This document shows positions 17,184 through 25,782 of a stretch of DNA of 64,000 bases, piece after piece. Under the pieces are notes generated by a model. That model was not told where the DNA came from. It searched no databases and saw only the letters and a program-made list of their open reading frames with translations. A program made the position numbers and the translations under genes. Positions within the stretch are counted from its first letter, which is position 1. Every line of letters begins with the position of its first letter. This stretch comes from Candidatus Obscuribacterales bacterium. GTDB lineage: Bacteria > Cyanobacteriota > Vampirovibrionia > Obscuribacterales > Obscuribacteraceae. Location of the stretch: positions 558,001-622,000 of the forward strand of contig JAIETZ010000004.1 of the NCBI GenBank assembly GCA_019744775.1. The letters are read 5' to 3'.

Positions 17184-17197
17184 AATCGCAAGCTAAC

Positions 17198-17911
17198 ATG
17201 ACGAAATCAGACAACAAAAAAAATCTCAAGTACGTCGAAGCTTTTTACGGAGCCAACGGGCAATCTTACGGCGAACCAGCCGACTACACATGGCACCAGT
17301 TTATTCTCACCAAGGAACTTCAAGATAAAGAAGATAGCCTCGGGAAAGAGCACCCGGAGTTATCCGACACCCTGCACAAATTGGCATTAACCTATTTTGC
17401 CCAAGGTGAATTTGGACAGGCAGAAGATCACTGGCAGCGCGCTCACAAACTGCAAGAGACCAATTCAGCCAAAGACGATCCCCTGCTATTGGAGACTAAA
17501 AGATGTCTGGCAATTCTCATTTACTTCCCACTTAAGAAAGATGGGGAAGCCGAGATGATGCTCAAGGAAATTGGCGAGCGTAACAAGATATTTCTGGCAG
17601 AGACATTAAATGACCTGTCGGCTATTTATGTCCAACAGAAGGAATTCGCCAAAGCGGTCAAATTTTATGGTCAGGCGCTGGAAATATGGCAAACCGAGCT
17701 GGGAGCTGAACATATCGCCATACCGGATATGCTCGACAACCTGGCGTCCCTGCATTATCACCAGGGCGACCTGGCTCAGGCGCAAAGCTTATCCAAAAAA
17801 GCTCTTGACCTGGCTCAAAAAGTTCTTGGCGCCGATCACCCCGGAACCACTAAAATAAACAGTAACTATGCGATTATGAATAAGACCGGATTCGCTGGAG
17901 GGACAAATTAA
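17198..17911 (+). CDS. TPR (kinesin-light-chain type) protein
   Basis: A 237-residue protein made mainly of tetratricopeptide repeats of the kinesin-light-chain pattern. Units begin near HPELSDTLHKLALTYFAQGE, LAETLNDLSAIYVQQKE and IPDMLDNLASLHYHQGD. The N-terminus is polar, with no signal peptide. TPRs mediate protein contacts, and none of the residues suggest catalysis. It follows the fusion gene by 14 bases and precedes the methyltransferase by one base, so it belongs to the same operon. Its partner is unknown. Confidence 0.75.
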   Translation: MTKSDNKKNLKYVEAFYGANGQSYGEPADYTWHQFILTKELQDKEDSLGKEHPELSDTLHKLALTYFAQGEFGQAEDHWQRAHKLQETNSAKDDPLLLETKRCLAILIYFPLKKDGEAEMMLKEIGERNKIFLAETLNDLSAIYVQQKEFAKAVKFYGQALEIWQTELGAEHIAIPDMLDNLASLHYHQGDLAQAQSLSKKALDLAQKVLGADHPGTTKINSNYAIMNKTGFAGGTN

Positions 17912-17912
17912 T

Positions 17913-18647
17913 ATGCTCGGATGCTTGTCTAGAATAGCCTTATCAGTAGTTTTGCTTACTCAACTGCTGGGCTCTCAGTCGCTGGCTGCCGACAAAACAA
18001 AGCCCCTAGCCAATCGTGCACCGGTAGAGACAGCTAAGGACGATGCCGCTGCTGAGAAAGAGTGGAATAAGTGGCTGGAAACCTTTGAAAATACAACCCG
18101 GGAAATCTATAACCAGCGCGTTAATATCATCAAGGCGCTTCAGCTAAAACCTGGAATGAGTGTTGGCGACATTGGTTCTGGAACAGGCTTTTACACATTT
18201 TTGATCGCCAAAGAAGTAGCTCCCAATGGACGGGTTTATGCCGTAGACATTAACAAAGCCTTTCTCAAGCACATAGACGAAAAAGCACAGGCTCAGGGCA
18301 TGAAAGAAATGCGCACAGTGCTTTGTACTAAGAAGTCGGTAAATCTCCCAGCTAACTCAATTGATTTAGCATTCGTTTGTGATACCTATCATTACCTCGA
18401 ATATCCAAGTCACACGCTCATTTCCATCAACAAAGCTTTGCGTAAAGATGGCAAATTGGTCGTCATCGATCTCGATCGTAGACCGGACAAAAGTTCTGAA
18501 TGGGTGATGAAAAATGTACGAACCGGCAAAAAAGAGTTTATCGCGGAGATAGAAGCAGCCGGCTTTCGTAAGGTCAAAGAAGAAGACTTCTTGAAAGAGA
18601 ACTTCATGGCCACATTCGTTAAAGACCCAACAAAGAAAAAGAAGTAA
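17913..18647 (+). CDS. Exported SAM-dependent methyltransferase-like protein
   Basis: A 244-residue protein with an apparent signal peptide (IALSVVLLTQLLGSQSLA, cleavage before AD). A class I methyltransferase domain follows: SAM-binding VGDIGSGTGFYTFLIAKE (about residues 88-105), VYAVDINKAFLKHI, then the motif IDLAFVCDTYHYLEY. The C-terminus has KLVVIDLDRRPDKSSEW. Exported methyltransferase domains are odd because SAM is cytosolic; it may be membrane-anchored facing inward, or a non-enzymatic fold. It is the last gene of the operon and converges on the YdeP-like gene four bases away. Substrate is unknown. Confidence 0.75.
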   Translation: MLGCLSRIALSVVLLTQLLGSQSLAADKTKPLANRAPVETAKDDAAAEKEWNKWLETFENTTREIYNQRVNIIKALQLKPGMSVGDIGSGTGFYTFLIAKEVAPNGRVYAVDINKAFLKHIDEKAQAQGMKEMRTVLCTKKSVNLPANSIDLAFVCDTYHYLEYPSHTLISINKALRKDGKLVVIDLDRRPDKSSEWVMKNVRTGKKEFIAEIEAAGFRKVKEEDFLKENFMATFVKDPTKKKK

Positions 18648-18651
18648 ATCT

Positions 18652-20841
18652 CTAAACGACTATTCGTACAGGAGCACTCTTGAAGTTGGGTGTTCGTGAT
18701 CGCTTGTCGATATTAGCCTTGATGAGAACATTTGCTTCAGGATAGAACATGGCAACAGTGCCTGATCTTATTTGTCCAACAACTACTTCGATGTTGTCCA
18801 TTTCACCAGCCTCGCCTACGACTTTTATACGCTGGCCATCTTCAATATTTAGTTTCTCTGCGTCTTCTTTCGACATCAATATGCAATAACGGTGCGGCAT
18901 ACCGCGGTAGATATCGTACTCTTCGTAGACAACCGTATTGAACTGTCCTTCGGACCGTAAGGTGATAAGACGAAATTCGTCTTTGCCTTTTACTTTCGGC
19001 AAAGGAGTTTCATGCATAATTGCCTTACCATTTACCGTGTTGAACTGTGGTGTGTGAAAGAGTCTACCAGCGACAGTGAATTCTTTCTTTGTTGAATCCA
19101 TCGTGGCAATTTCTTGCCAGCCTGGAACAACTTCGGCAATCAACTTTCTAATTTCGCTATGCGAGACAAAGCGCGACCAATCAACGGGATGTTTGTCCAA
19201 TACACGGCTTGCCAGATCGCAGATTACTTGCGATTCGGCGCGCATCATGCCTTTTACATTCGGCTGTCCACCCTCGGACATGCGAACATAATTGAACATT
19301 GATTCTTGGGTTGTCGGTTGCGGTTCTTCATCGCGAGCCAACACAGGTAGAATTAGTGTTGTCTTGCCGCGTCCATGAAAGTGACCTGGATTCAACTTAG
19401 TTGAAAGATAAACAGTCGTGCCAATGTTCTGCATGGACTTAGTCGCCCAAGAAAGATTCGGATTTGATCCCCACAAATTACCGCCCAGGCAAATCAAAGT
19501 GGAAAGCTCTCCACGCTCAGCGGCTTCAATCATGCCATGAGTGTCATAGCCCACCGAATCAGGTGTCTTCATATTGTAGGCACGTTCCAACGCCTGCCGC
19601 ATGCCTTCTTGCAGACCCGGTGTAAATCCAACTGAACCGACACCTTGCACATTTGAATGTCCGCGCAAAGGCAAAAGTCCGGCACCAGGGCGACCAACTT
19701 GTCCACATGCCAAAGCCAAATTACACAGAGCAAGAACATTATCCACGCCTGATTCGTGATGCGTTAGTCCCATTGCCCAGGCAAACATGGCTGATTTTGC
19801 TTGCGACAGCATTGAAGCGGTCTTTTCAATATATCTCTTTTCCACACCACTGCCATCAACAATTTCTTGCCAGGTCGTTGCGCGCGCCTGATTGAGAACA
19901 GTTTCAGATCCTTGTGTGTATTCGGCAAGATATTCTCTATTTACACAACCGCTTTCATCCAATGCCTTTAGAACACCGACCAGATAATGCACATCGCCAC
20001 CGGCGTGTGGTTGAACATACAGACTGGCAATTTCTGAACCCAATAGAAATGATCGTACTTGCGAAGGGACATGGAATTTCTTGAGTCCTGTTTCGACAAT
20101 GGGATTCACAACAACAATATGACCGCCGCGCTTACGCAAGTCCGACAATTGCGTCATGATACGCGGATGGTTGGAAGCTGGGTTGGAGCCGATAATCATA
20201 ATGAAGTCAGCTTTGCTCACATCATCGAGACTAACTGTGGCCGTGCCTGTTCCAAAAGACATCTTTAATGCCACGCCGGAGGCTTGATGACAATAGAAAG
20301 AACAGTTCATTACGTGGTTGGTACCATAAGCACGCGCGAATGATTGCAAAAGGAAAGCTGCTTCGTTAGATGATCTGCCTGAGGCATAAAATGCTGTTTC
20401 GTTCGGCTTACTTTGTTTCAATGCTTGAGCAGCAATAGACATTGCCGTATCCCAATGCACCGGTTTGAAATGAGTAGCGCCTGGCTCAAGCAAAACAGGA
20501 TAAATTAAACGTCCGGCATCCTCTGCTTGTTTGGGCGTGAGATTTTCCAGGTAGTGAATATCGTGTTTGTCAAAATAATCGGCATCAATTGCACCGATCA
20601 TATCTGCGGCTTGCGCCTGCAGGCTCTTCTTGCAGACTTCAGGAAAATGTCCAGACTCATTTACCATACCGCCAAGTTGTCCGCCCATACCGACAGCACA
20701 AGTCTTACACGCATTGCGTGAGGTCATGCGTTTCCAGAGACGCCAGGGTCCAACTTGAATGGCTTTTTCGATACTGTATGCGACTGCCTGCCAGCCACCG
20801 CCGGCTTTTATCTTGCGAGGAGTCTTAACTACTTGAGTCAT
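18652..20841 (-). CDS. YdeP/FdhF-like molybdopterin oxidoreductase
   Basis: A 729-residue molybdopterin-guanine-dinucleotide enzyme of the formate dehydrogenase-like FdhF/YdeP group. The N-terminus has NACKTCAVGMGGQLGGM and a third Cys in EVCKKS. The molybdopterin regions include CSFYCHQASGVAL, SNPASNHPRIM and LPLRGHSNVQGVGSVG; the C-terminal domain IKVVGEAGEMDNIEVVVGQI binds cofactor. YdeP proteins lack a selenocysteine or typical formate active site and have an unclear, acid-resistance-linked role. The ATG at 20841 overlaps the upstream stop (TAATG); the TTG at 20868 is not needed. No FdhD or molybdenum-cofactor gene is in the window. Confidence 0.85.
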   Translation of the reverse strand: MTQVVKTPRKIKAGGGWQAVAYSIEKAIQVGPWRLWKRMTSRNACKTCAVGMGGQLGGMVNESGHFPEVCKKSLQAQAADMIGAIDADYFDKHDIHYLENLTPKQAEDAGRLIYPVLLEPGATHFKPVHWDTAMSIAAQALKQSKPNETAFYASGRSSNEAAFLLQSFARAYGTNHVMNCSFYCHQASGVALKMSFGTGTATVSLDDVSKADFIMIIGSNPASNHPRIMTQLSDLRKRGGHIVVVNPIVETGLKKFHVPSQVRSFLLGSEIASLYVQPHAGGDVHYLVGVLKALDESGCVNREYLAEYTQGSETVLNQARATTWQEIVDGSGVEKRYIEKTASMLSQAKSAMFAWAMGLTHHESGVDNVLALCNLALACGQVGRPGAGLLPLRGHSNVQGVGSVGFTPGLQEGMRQALERAYNMKTPDSVGYDTHGMIEAAERGELSTLICLGGNLWGSNPNLSWATKSMQNIGTTVYLSTKLNPGHFHGRGKTTLILPVLARDEEPQPTTQESMFNYVRMSEGGQPNVKGMMRAESQVICDLASRVLDKHPVDWSRFVSHSEIRKLIAEVVPGWQEIATMDSTKKEFTVAGRLFHTPQFNTVNGKAIMHETPLPKVKGKDEFRLITLRSEGQFNTVVYEEYDIYRGMPHRYCILMSKEDAEKLNIEDGQRIKVVGEAGEMDNIEVVVGQIRSGTVAMFYPEANVLIKANIDKRSRTPNFKSAPVRIVV

Positions 20842-21473
20842 TAGCTTTTTTGGTTGGCCAAACGCCAAGCGTCCTTTTGAAGTTCTTTCAATTTCTTCAA
20901 ATCATCATAGATTGGCAAAAGCTGCTTGCCGATATCCAAATTTACGTAGGTCGGTCCTTGAGTAACTGGAATTAATTTTTGATAGTGCGCGGTAATGTCA
21001 TTGCTAAGCGCTTTCATTTGGCGCCACTTCGGGGCAAGCAAAGTCTTTTTGTCAGCGGGAATTTGCGTCGCATCAATCTCAGCGGCCAACATAGGCACAA
21101 CTTGACTGAATTGCCACATGTACAACTTAACCCATTTTGCACGCGGCGGCAAAAGCGGACCAACATTCATACCACCAGTCGGCATTGGTATGGCAGGCAC
21201 CACAATCGGACCAATAACATCAGGCTCTGCAACGGTTACATATTGCTGGCGTTCTATTTCGTTGATCATGTCGGTTGTTACACGATTCAATTCGTTGGTT
21301 ACCTGATGCATGGCATGCAAGGCTGTCGAAACCGTCAAGGTAGAAGTCGCAACTTGTCCTGATAAAGCCGGCTTCGAACTGACCGCCTTTTGAGTCTTGC
21401 TAGGGACATCTGCGGCAAAAGCACTTGTCTGTGCCAATAGTAAAGCTGCCAATGCAACGCGAAACTTAGTCAT
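20841..21473 (-). CDS. Secreted protein, paralogue of the gene at 3808
   Basis: A 210-residue protein with a signal peptide (VALAALLLAQTSAFA, before AD), a Ser/Thr/Lys-rich linker, and a helical domain. It shares the motif LPPRAKWVKLYMWQFSQVVPML and a GPTYVN...LLPIYDDLKKLKELQ tail with the 3808-4572 product. The stop codon overlaps the YdeP-like ATG (TAATG), a strong sign of translational coupling, so it may assist or precede export or folding in the same process. The ribosome site is AAGAGGT. There are no cysteines and no metal motifs, so it is probably a structural or binding protein. The family is unnamed. Confidence 0.7.
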   Translation of the reverse strand: MTKFRVALAALLLAQTSAFAADVPSKTQKAVSSKPALSGQVATSTLTVSTALHAMHQVTNELNRVTTDMINEIERQQYVTVAEPDVIGPIVVPAIPMPTGGMNVGPLLPPRAKWVKLYMWQFSQVVPMLAAEIDATQIPADKKTLLAPKWRQMKALSNDITAHYQKLIPVTQGPTYVNLDIGKQLLPIYDDLKKLKELQKDAWRLANQKS

Positions 21474-21557
21474 GCTATACCTCTTGAGTCACTCGCCGAA
21501 AGCAAATATATGACTGCTAATTATGTCACATCGGTGTTTCCAAGAAGCGTTTTGTAC

Positions 21558-22970
21558 TTAGTGGGGAATACCAAAAACAAAGTAAATGAGGCACATGACG
21601 CCTAAAACAATGGCTCCCGGGTGAAGCTCCTTAGCGCGTCCAGTCAGTATCTTGAGTGCCGGGTAGAGCACTAGTCCGGCAGTCAGACCATTGGCAATAT
21701 TGTAAGTAAACAACATCATCGCAATTGTCATAAACGCAGGCACAGTCTCGGTCAAATCATCGAGATCAACATTACGCACAGAGGACAGCATAAGCACCCC
21801 TACTGCCATCAACGCCGGGCAATACGCGTAGCGCAGGTGCTGCAACGGCTCAATAATCGGCAAGAAAAATAATGACAAGGCAAATAGAAGTGCAATCACT
21901 AAAGCGGCAAGTCCGGTGCGAGCACCTTCTTTTATCCCTGCTGCAGACTCAATGTAAGCACCAGATGTCGACGAACCGAGAAGCGCTGAAAAAATGCAAG
22001 AACAGGCATCGACTGTCATTGGTTTTTCAATTTCCGGAAAATTACCTTTTTCATCCAGCATTTTTCCAGCGGAACCTACACCAACTAGCGTTCCCAAAGT
22101 GTCAAGAAAACCCATAAGAAACAAAGTCAAAAGTATCGGCATAAAGCTGAGCTTTAAAACACCGGCAATATCCAACTTGAGAAAAATAGGACTTAAATCG
22201 TAATCCTGCGCAAGAGCCGTCAACGACAAAACTCCCCACTTTTCAGGGATGTATCCTTGCCCACACGCATAACCTAACAAAGCAGTAACAACAATTCCGA
22301 TTAGAATTGCTCCGTGCACGCGGCGGCTAAGCAACGTAGTCATCAACAAAAATCCAAAGATTGCCAAAAGTACTTGCGGATCATGAAGATTACCAATTTT
22401 CAAAGGAGCATCAGGTGCTTTCAACAAACCTGCTGCATCGACTGCCATGGTGGCTGAAGGCATTCCGGTGACAAAACTAGTTACAAGTCCTGTTTCATAC
22501 ATGCCGACTAAAGTAAGAAACAAACCGATGCCGACAGCAAAACTTGCTTTCATGCTTGTTGATATGGAATTAGCGAGCCAGGATCTCAATCCAACCAAGG
22601 ACATTGTCAAAAACATCAGTCCGCCAATAAAGACGGCGCCAAGTCGCAATTGCCAACCAATACCCAAAGCGGCCATACCAAAGGCAATGAAAGCATTTTC
22701 TCCCATGTAGGGAGCAACAGCTATTGGTCTATTGGCGTAAATCCCCATTAGAAAGCAGCCGAAAACAGCAGTGAGAATTGTCGCTACCGTACTTGCTCCC
22801 ACAGGGATACCGGCAAAGCTCAAGATTGCCGGATTCACCACTATGATGTAGGCCATAGTGACAAATGTTGTCACTCCGCCAAGTATTTCCGTTTGTACAT
22901 CGCTTCCCCGTTCGCTGATTTTAAAAAAGCGATCGAGAAAACTAGTTGAGGACGCCTTTACTTCAGCCAT
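21558..22970 (-). CDS. NCS2-family purine permease (AzgA/GhxP-like)
   Basis: A 470-residue polytopic permease of the AzgA branch of the NCS2 family (guanine/hypoxanthine/adenine transport by proton symport). The N-terminus has the family block LDRFFKISERGSDVQTEIL, then GGVTTFVTMAYIIVVNP and AIGLALN-type helices represented by APYMGENAFIAFG. The central DTLGTLVGVGSAGKMLDEKG motif and SSTSGAYIESAAGI carry substrate-binding acids. The start overlaps the M1 aminopeptidase stop by 13 bp. Together with purA and the ring-opening operon it points to nucleobase salvage or use, but is not linked to them transcriptionally. Confidence 0.9.
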   Translation of the reverse strand: MAEVKASSTSFLDRFFKISERGSDVQTEILGGVTTFVTMAYIIVVNPAILSFAGIPVGASTVATILTAVFGCFLMGIYANRPIAVAPYMGENAFIAFGMAALGIGWQLRLGAVFIGGLMFLTMSLVGLRSWLANSISTSMKASFAVGIGLFLTLVGMYETGLVTSFVTGMPSATMAVDAAGLLKAPDAPLKIGNLHDPQVLLAIFGFLLMTTLLSRRVHGAILIGIVVTALLGYACGQGYIPEKWGVLSLTALAQDYDLSPIFLKLDIAGVLKLSFMPILLTLFLMGFLDTLGTLVGVGSAGKMLDEKGNFPEIEKPMTVDACSCIFSALLGSSTSGAYIESAAGIKEGARTGLAALVIALLFALSLFFLPIIEPLQHLRYAYCPALMAVGVLMLSSVRNVDLDDLTETVPAFMTIAMMLFTYNIANGLTAGLVLYPALKILTGRAKELHPGAIVLGVMCLIYFVFGIPH

Positions 22971-25648
22971 TGCTTGTCTCTCATATAGTTATTGATGTAC
23001 GCACCATTCTTTTCACGGAAGCGCACAGACAAATGCACATCCTCCAACGTGCGAGCAACAGCAGATTCAATTGTCGGATTTTTATGTGCGGCAAAGAAAA
23101 GACGCAAATCTTTTTCATCAATTGCAGTATCCAACGACCGGCAACCACCGGCAATATGATCAAGAGCCATAGGTGGGCACTTGCTTACAATTTCAGGCCA
23201 ATGCAATTTGATATAGGACCAAGCAAGACGCTTGGCGCTGTCGTTAGAGAGCATCGTAGACCAGAGGCGCGGTCTATCTTGTGTATGGACTTGGTTTGAA
23301 TTTGTCAGCACAAGAGTCTTCTGAATCAACTCCGGTTTCTGGAAAAGACCAAGTGTCATCAAGCACATCTCTTCTGACTCTGGAGTTTTGGCCGTTTGCC
23401 AGAGCTTCTTCACTTGTTCATATTCAGCAAGCGAACCGTTATACGAAACAATCTTCAAGACTACTCTAACCAGATTTGGAGCAATACTTGTTCTATCTGC
23501 TCTGTACTTCGCAAAAAGCGCTTTAGCTTCGGCAATTGTTGGTTGATGTTGTCCATATGTGCCCAGTGCTACTAAAACACTGGCGCGAGCATCTTGAACA
23601 AGATCAGATTCTCCTGCTTGCGCCTGCCAACCAAGTCTATCCTTCTGAGGCAATAGCAAATTTTGTACATATTGCTGATAGCTGGGACGTACTTGCGGCG
23701 TAATGTAGTTTCGCAAATATGAAATGCGCGATACCAATTGAGGAATAACAAACGGATCATTCTCGTTTTTGCACAAGAGCGTCAAACGCAACGCATCGGA
23801 CACAGGCTGTCTTAATGACAGTGTCAACGCTGAAGAGTCACTCAGCAAACAGTAGCGCTCATTAGCCGTCAATTCCGTATACAAGGCCGGTTCGACCTTC
23901 TTCAATAGTTCAGAACTGTAAGACACGCGAAAGAAGCCTTGCGCATCGGCATTCACAAATACAGGAGCATTACTGCTTGGACAAGCTACATCCTTCTGCA
24001 TTTGATCAAGCATTTCCATGGAAGTCTTGCCTTCGCTCTGAAGCCACTTGAGGGCAATAGGAACCATCCACTTAGTGACCGGTACTTGCACCGTCGTATC
24101 TGTTAGATAACGCTGTTGGCTCAAGTGAAGATCTTTGCCATTGTTTGCGCTAGAAGCCGAAATCAACGGATAACCTGGTTGATAGATCCAAGTGTGCATC
24201 ATTTCCGGAATAGGCTTAGAAGAAGTTGTGGCAATTGCCCACCAGAGGTCTTCTGTTGTGGCTGTTCTAAAAGCATGGGTCTTCATATAAAGATGAACGC
24301 CACGCTGAAAAACATCAGGACCAACGTAACGCTCAAGCATACGCAGAACGGCAGAGCCTTTTACGTAAGTAATGTCATCAAACATTTCGAGTGCCTGCTC
24401 AGGACTCTTTACGTTTGCATGTATGGCTCGCGTCGACTTCAAAGCATCCGTCCACAGAGCATTACGACCAAATCCATCCCAGAGACGCCAGTCAGGACGC
24501 AAGTAATCCACTGCCTTGGTACCGAACCAAGAAGCAAATGCTTCATTTAGCCAAATATCATCCCACCAGCTTGTTGTAACTAAATCACCAAACCACTGGT
24601 GAGCCATTTCATGTGCGATGACCTCAGCTACAACTTGCTTGCCTTGAGTTGATGCGGTTTTTTCATCAACTAACAGAACACTTTCCTTGAAAGTAATGGC
24701 GCCAAGGTTTTCCATTGCTCCCGGACCAAAATCCGGAACAGCAATTAGATCCAACTTTTGTGCTGGGTAAGCAACTCCAAAGTACTTGTTCATGTAGGGC
24801 AAAAGCTTTGCCGCTATATCCAAGGCATAAGCGCCCATTGCCTCTTTGCCTTTTATAGCCCAGATACGAATAGGAGTATCATCGACTGTTTTTACCTCGG
24901 TAGAAGCAAAATTGCCTACAACAAGAGCAACGAGATAAGAAGATATCTTTGGAGTTTTGGCAAAAATAATAGTCTTTTTGTGTTTTACCTGGTCAACTTC
25001 TTCTTTGAAAATCGGGCTGTTTGAAATTGCCGTGAGATTTTGATCGATTATCGCAGTTATGTCATAAGTAGCCTTGAGAGCAGGCTCGTCAAAACAAGGA
25101 AACATTCGACGGGCATCGGTTGGTTCCATTTGCGTACAAGCAACTGACTGCTTAACGCCTTTGTCGTCCTTGTACGAAGCCAGGAAAAACCCTCTCAACT
25201 TGTCGTCGAATTTTCCATTGAAAGACAAATCAAGTTCATATGTTCCAGGCACAAGAATTTCAGCAGCAACCAATTTGACTTGCTCTGCAGCCGGCAAAGA
25301 AGTTATACGAACCGCTATAGGCTTTATCTCTCTTCCTTTGCGATGCTCGTGAAACTCTTTAGACTTGCGAATAATGGTGGCACTTTTGATATTTAGACCA
25401 GCCGAATTGAGGATAATTTCGCGCCTGGAATCAAGCACATGAATCTGAATCGTTTCAGAGCCTGAAAAAACTCCACCAACCAAATCAGGTTCAACAGTTA
25501 ACTTGTAGTTATTCGGCACCACACTTTTTGACAGTCTTGTCGTTTGCGCAGGCGCTGGTGTTACAGCTTGTGCACTATCTGCACCGACAACGACCAGAGA
25601 CGCAACACTTATGACTATGGTCAGCGCAGTTGCGATTGCTTTGTACAT
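22958..25648 (-). CDS. M1-family metallo-aminopeptidase
   Basis: An 896-residue zinc aminopeptidase of the PepN/ERAP group. The exopeptidase motif GAMENLG, the zinc motif HEMAHQWFGD with its third ligand in NEAFASWFG, and the C-terminal ERAP1-like helical domain are all present. A signal peptide (ATALTIVISVASLVVVGADSAQA) puts it in the periplasm or outside. The start is ATG at 25648 behind AAGGAGAG. Its stop overlaps the NCS2 permease ATG, so the two form one unit. Periplasmic aminopeptidases feed peptide-derived amino acids to the cell. Confidence 0.93.
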   Translation of the reverse strand: MYKAIATALTIVISVASLVVVGADSAQAVTPAPAQTTRLSKSVVPNNYKLTVEPDLVGGVFSGSETIQIHVLDSRREIILNSAGLNIKSATIIRKSKEFHEHRKGREIKPIAVRITSLPAAEQVKLVAAEILVPGTYELDLSFNGKFDDKLRGFFLASYKDDKGVKQSVACTQMEPTDARRMFPCFDEPALKATYDITAIIDQNLTAISNSPIFKEEVDQVKHKKTIIFAKTPKISSYLVALVVGNFASTEVKTVDDTPIRIWAIKGKEAMGAYALDIAAKLLPYMNKYFGVAYPAQKLDLIAVPDFGPGAMENLGAITFKESVLLVDEKTASTQGKQVVAEVIAHEMAHQWFGDLVTTSWWDDIWLNEAFASWFGTKAVDYLRPDWRLWDGFGRNALWTDALKSTRAIHANVKSPEQALEMFDDITYVKGSAVLRMLERYVGPDVFQRGVHLYMKTHAFRTATTEDLWWAIATTSSKPIPEMMHTWIYQPGYPLISASSANNGKDLHLSQQRYLTDTTVQVPVTKWMVPIALKWLQSEGKTSMEMLDQMQKDVACPSSNAPVFVNADAQGFFRVSYSSELLKKVEPALYTELTANERYCLLSDSSALTLSLRQPVSDALRLTLLCKNENDPFVIPQLVSRISYLRNYITPQVRPSYQQYVQNLLLPQKDRLGWQAQAGESDLVQDARASVLVALGTYGQHQPTIAEAKALFAKYRADRTSIAPNLVRVVLKIVSYNGSLAEYEQVKKLWQTAKTPESEEMCLMTLGLFQKPELIQKTLVLTNSNQVHTQDRPRLWSTMLSNDSAKRLAWSYIKLHWPEIVSKCPPMALDHIAGGCRSLDTAIDEKDLRLFFAAHKNPTIESAVARTLEDVHLSVRFREKNGAYINNYMRDKQWLK

Positions 25649-25722
25649 GCCAAGACTCTCCTTACAAGTGCGTCTCACTAGAGACCGCCGAAGGTGAATA
25701 TTCTACTATGCGGTATGCTTTG

Positions 25723-25766
25723 TACGTGCATTGCATGCGCCCGCAAACCCATTCAATGCGCCCCCA
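25723..25766. repeat. Degenerate copies of the 22-bp palindromic element
   Basis: TACGTGCATTGCATGCGCCC (25723-25742) matches the element at 39864 except for the left arm. Ten bases on, ATTCAATGCGCCCCCA is like its opposite half. Both sit between the divergent starts of the aminopeptidase and hydrolase genes. Confidence 0.5.
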
Positions 25767-25782
25767 CATTTCATACAGGTTC

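Noticed and set aside
21558-22970. NCS2 permease as the transporter of the ring-opening operon
   Set aside because: It is on the opposite strand in a unit with the M1 aminopeptidase, several kilobases away; functional linkage is not supported by the sequence.
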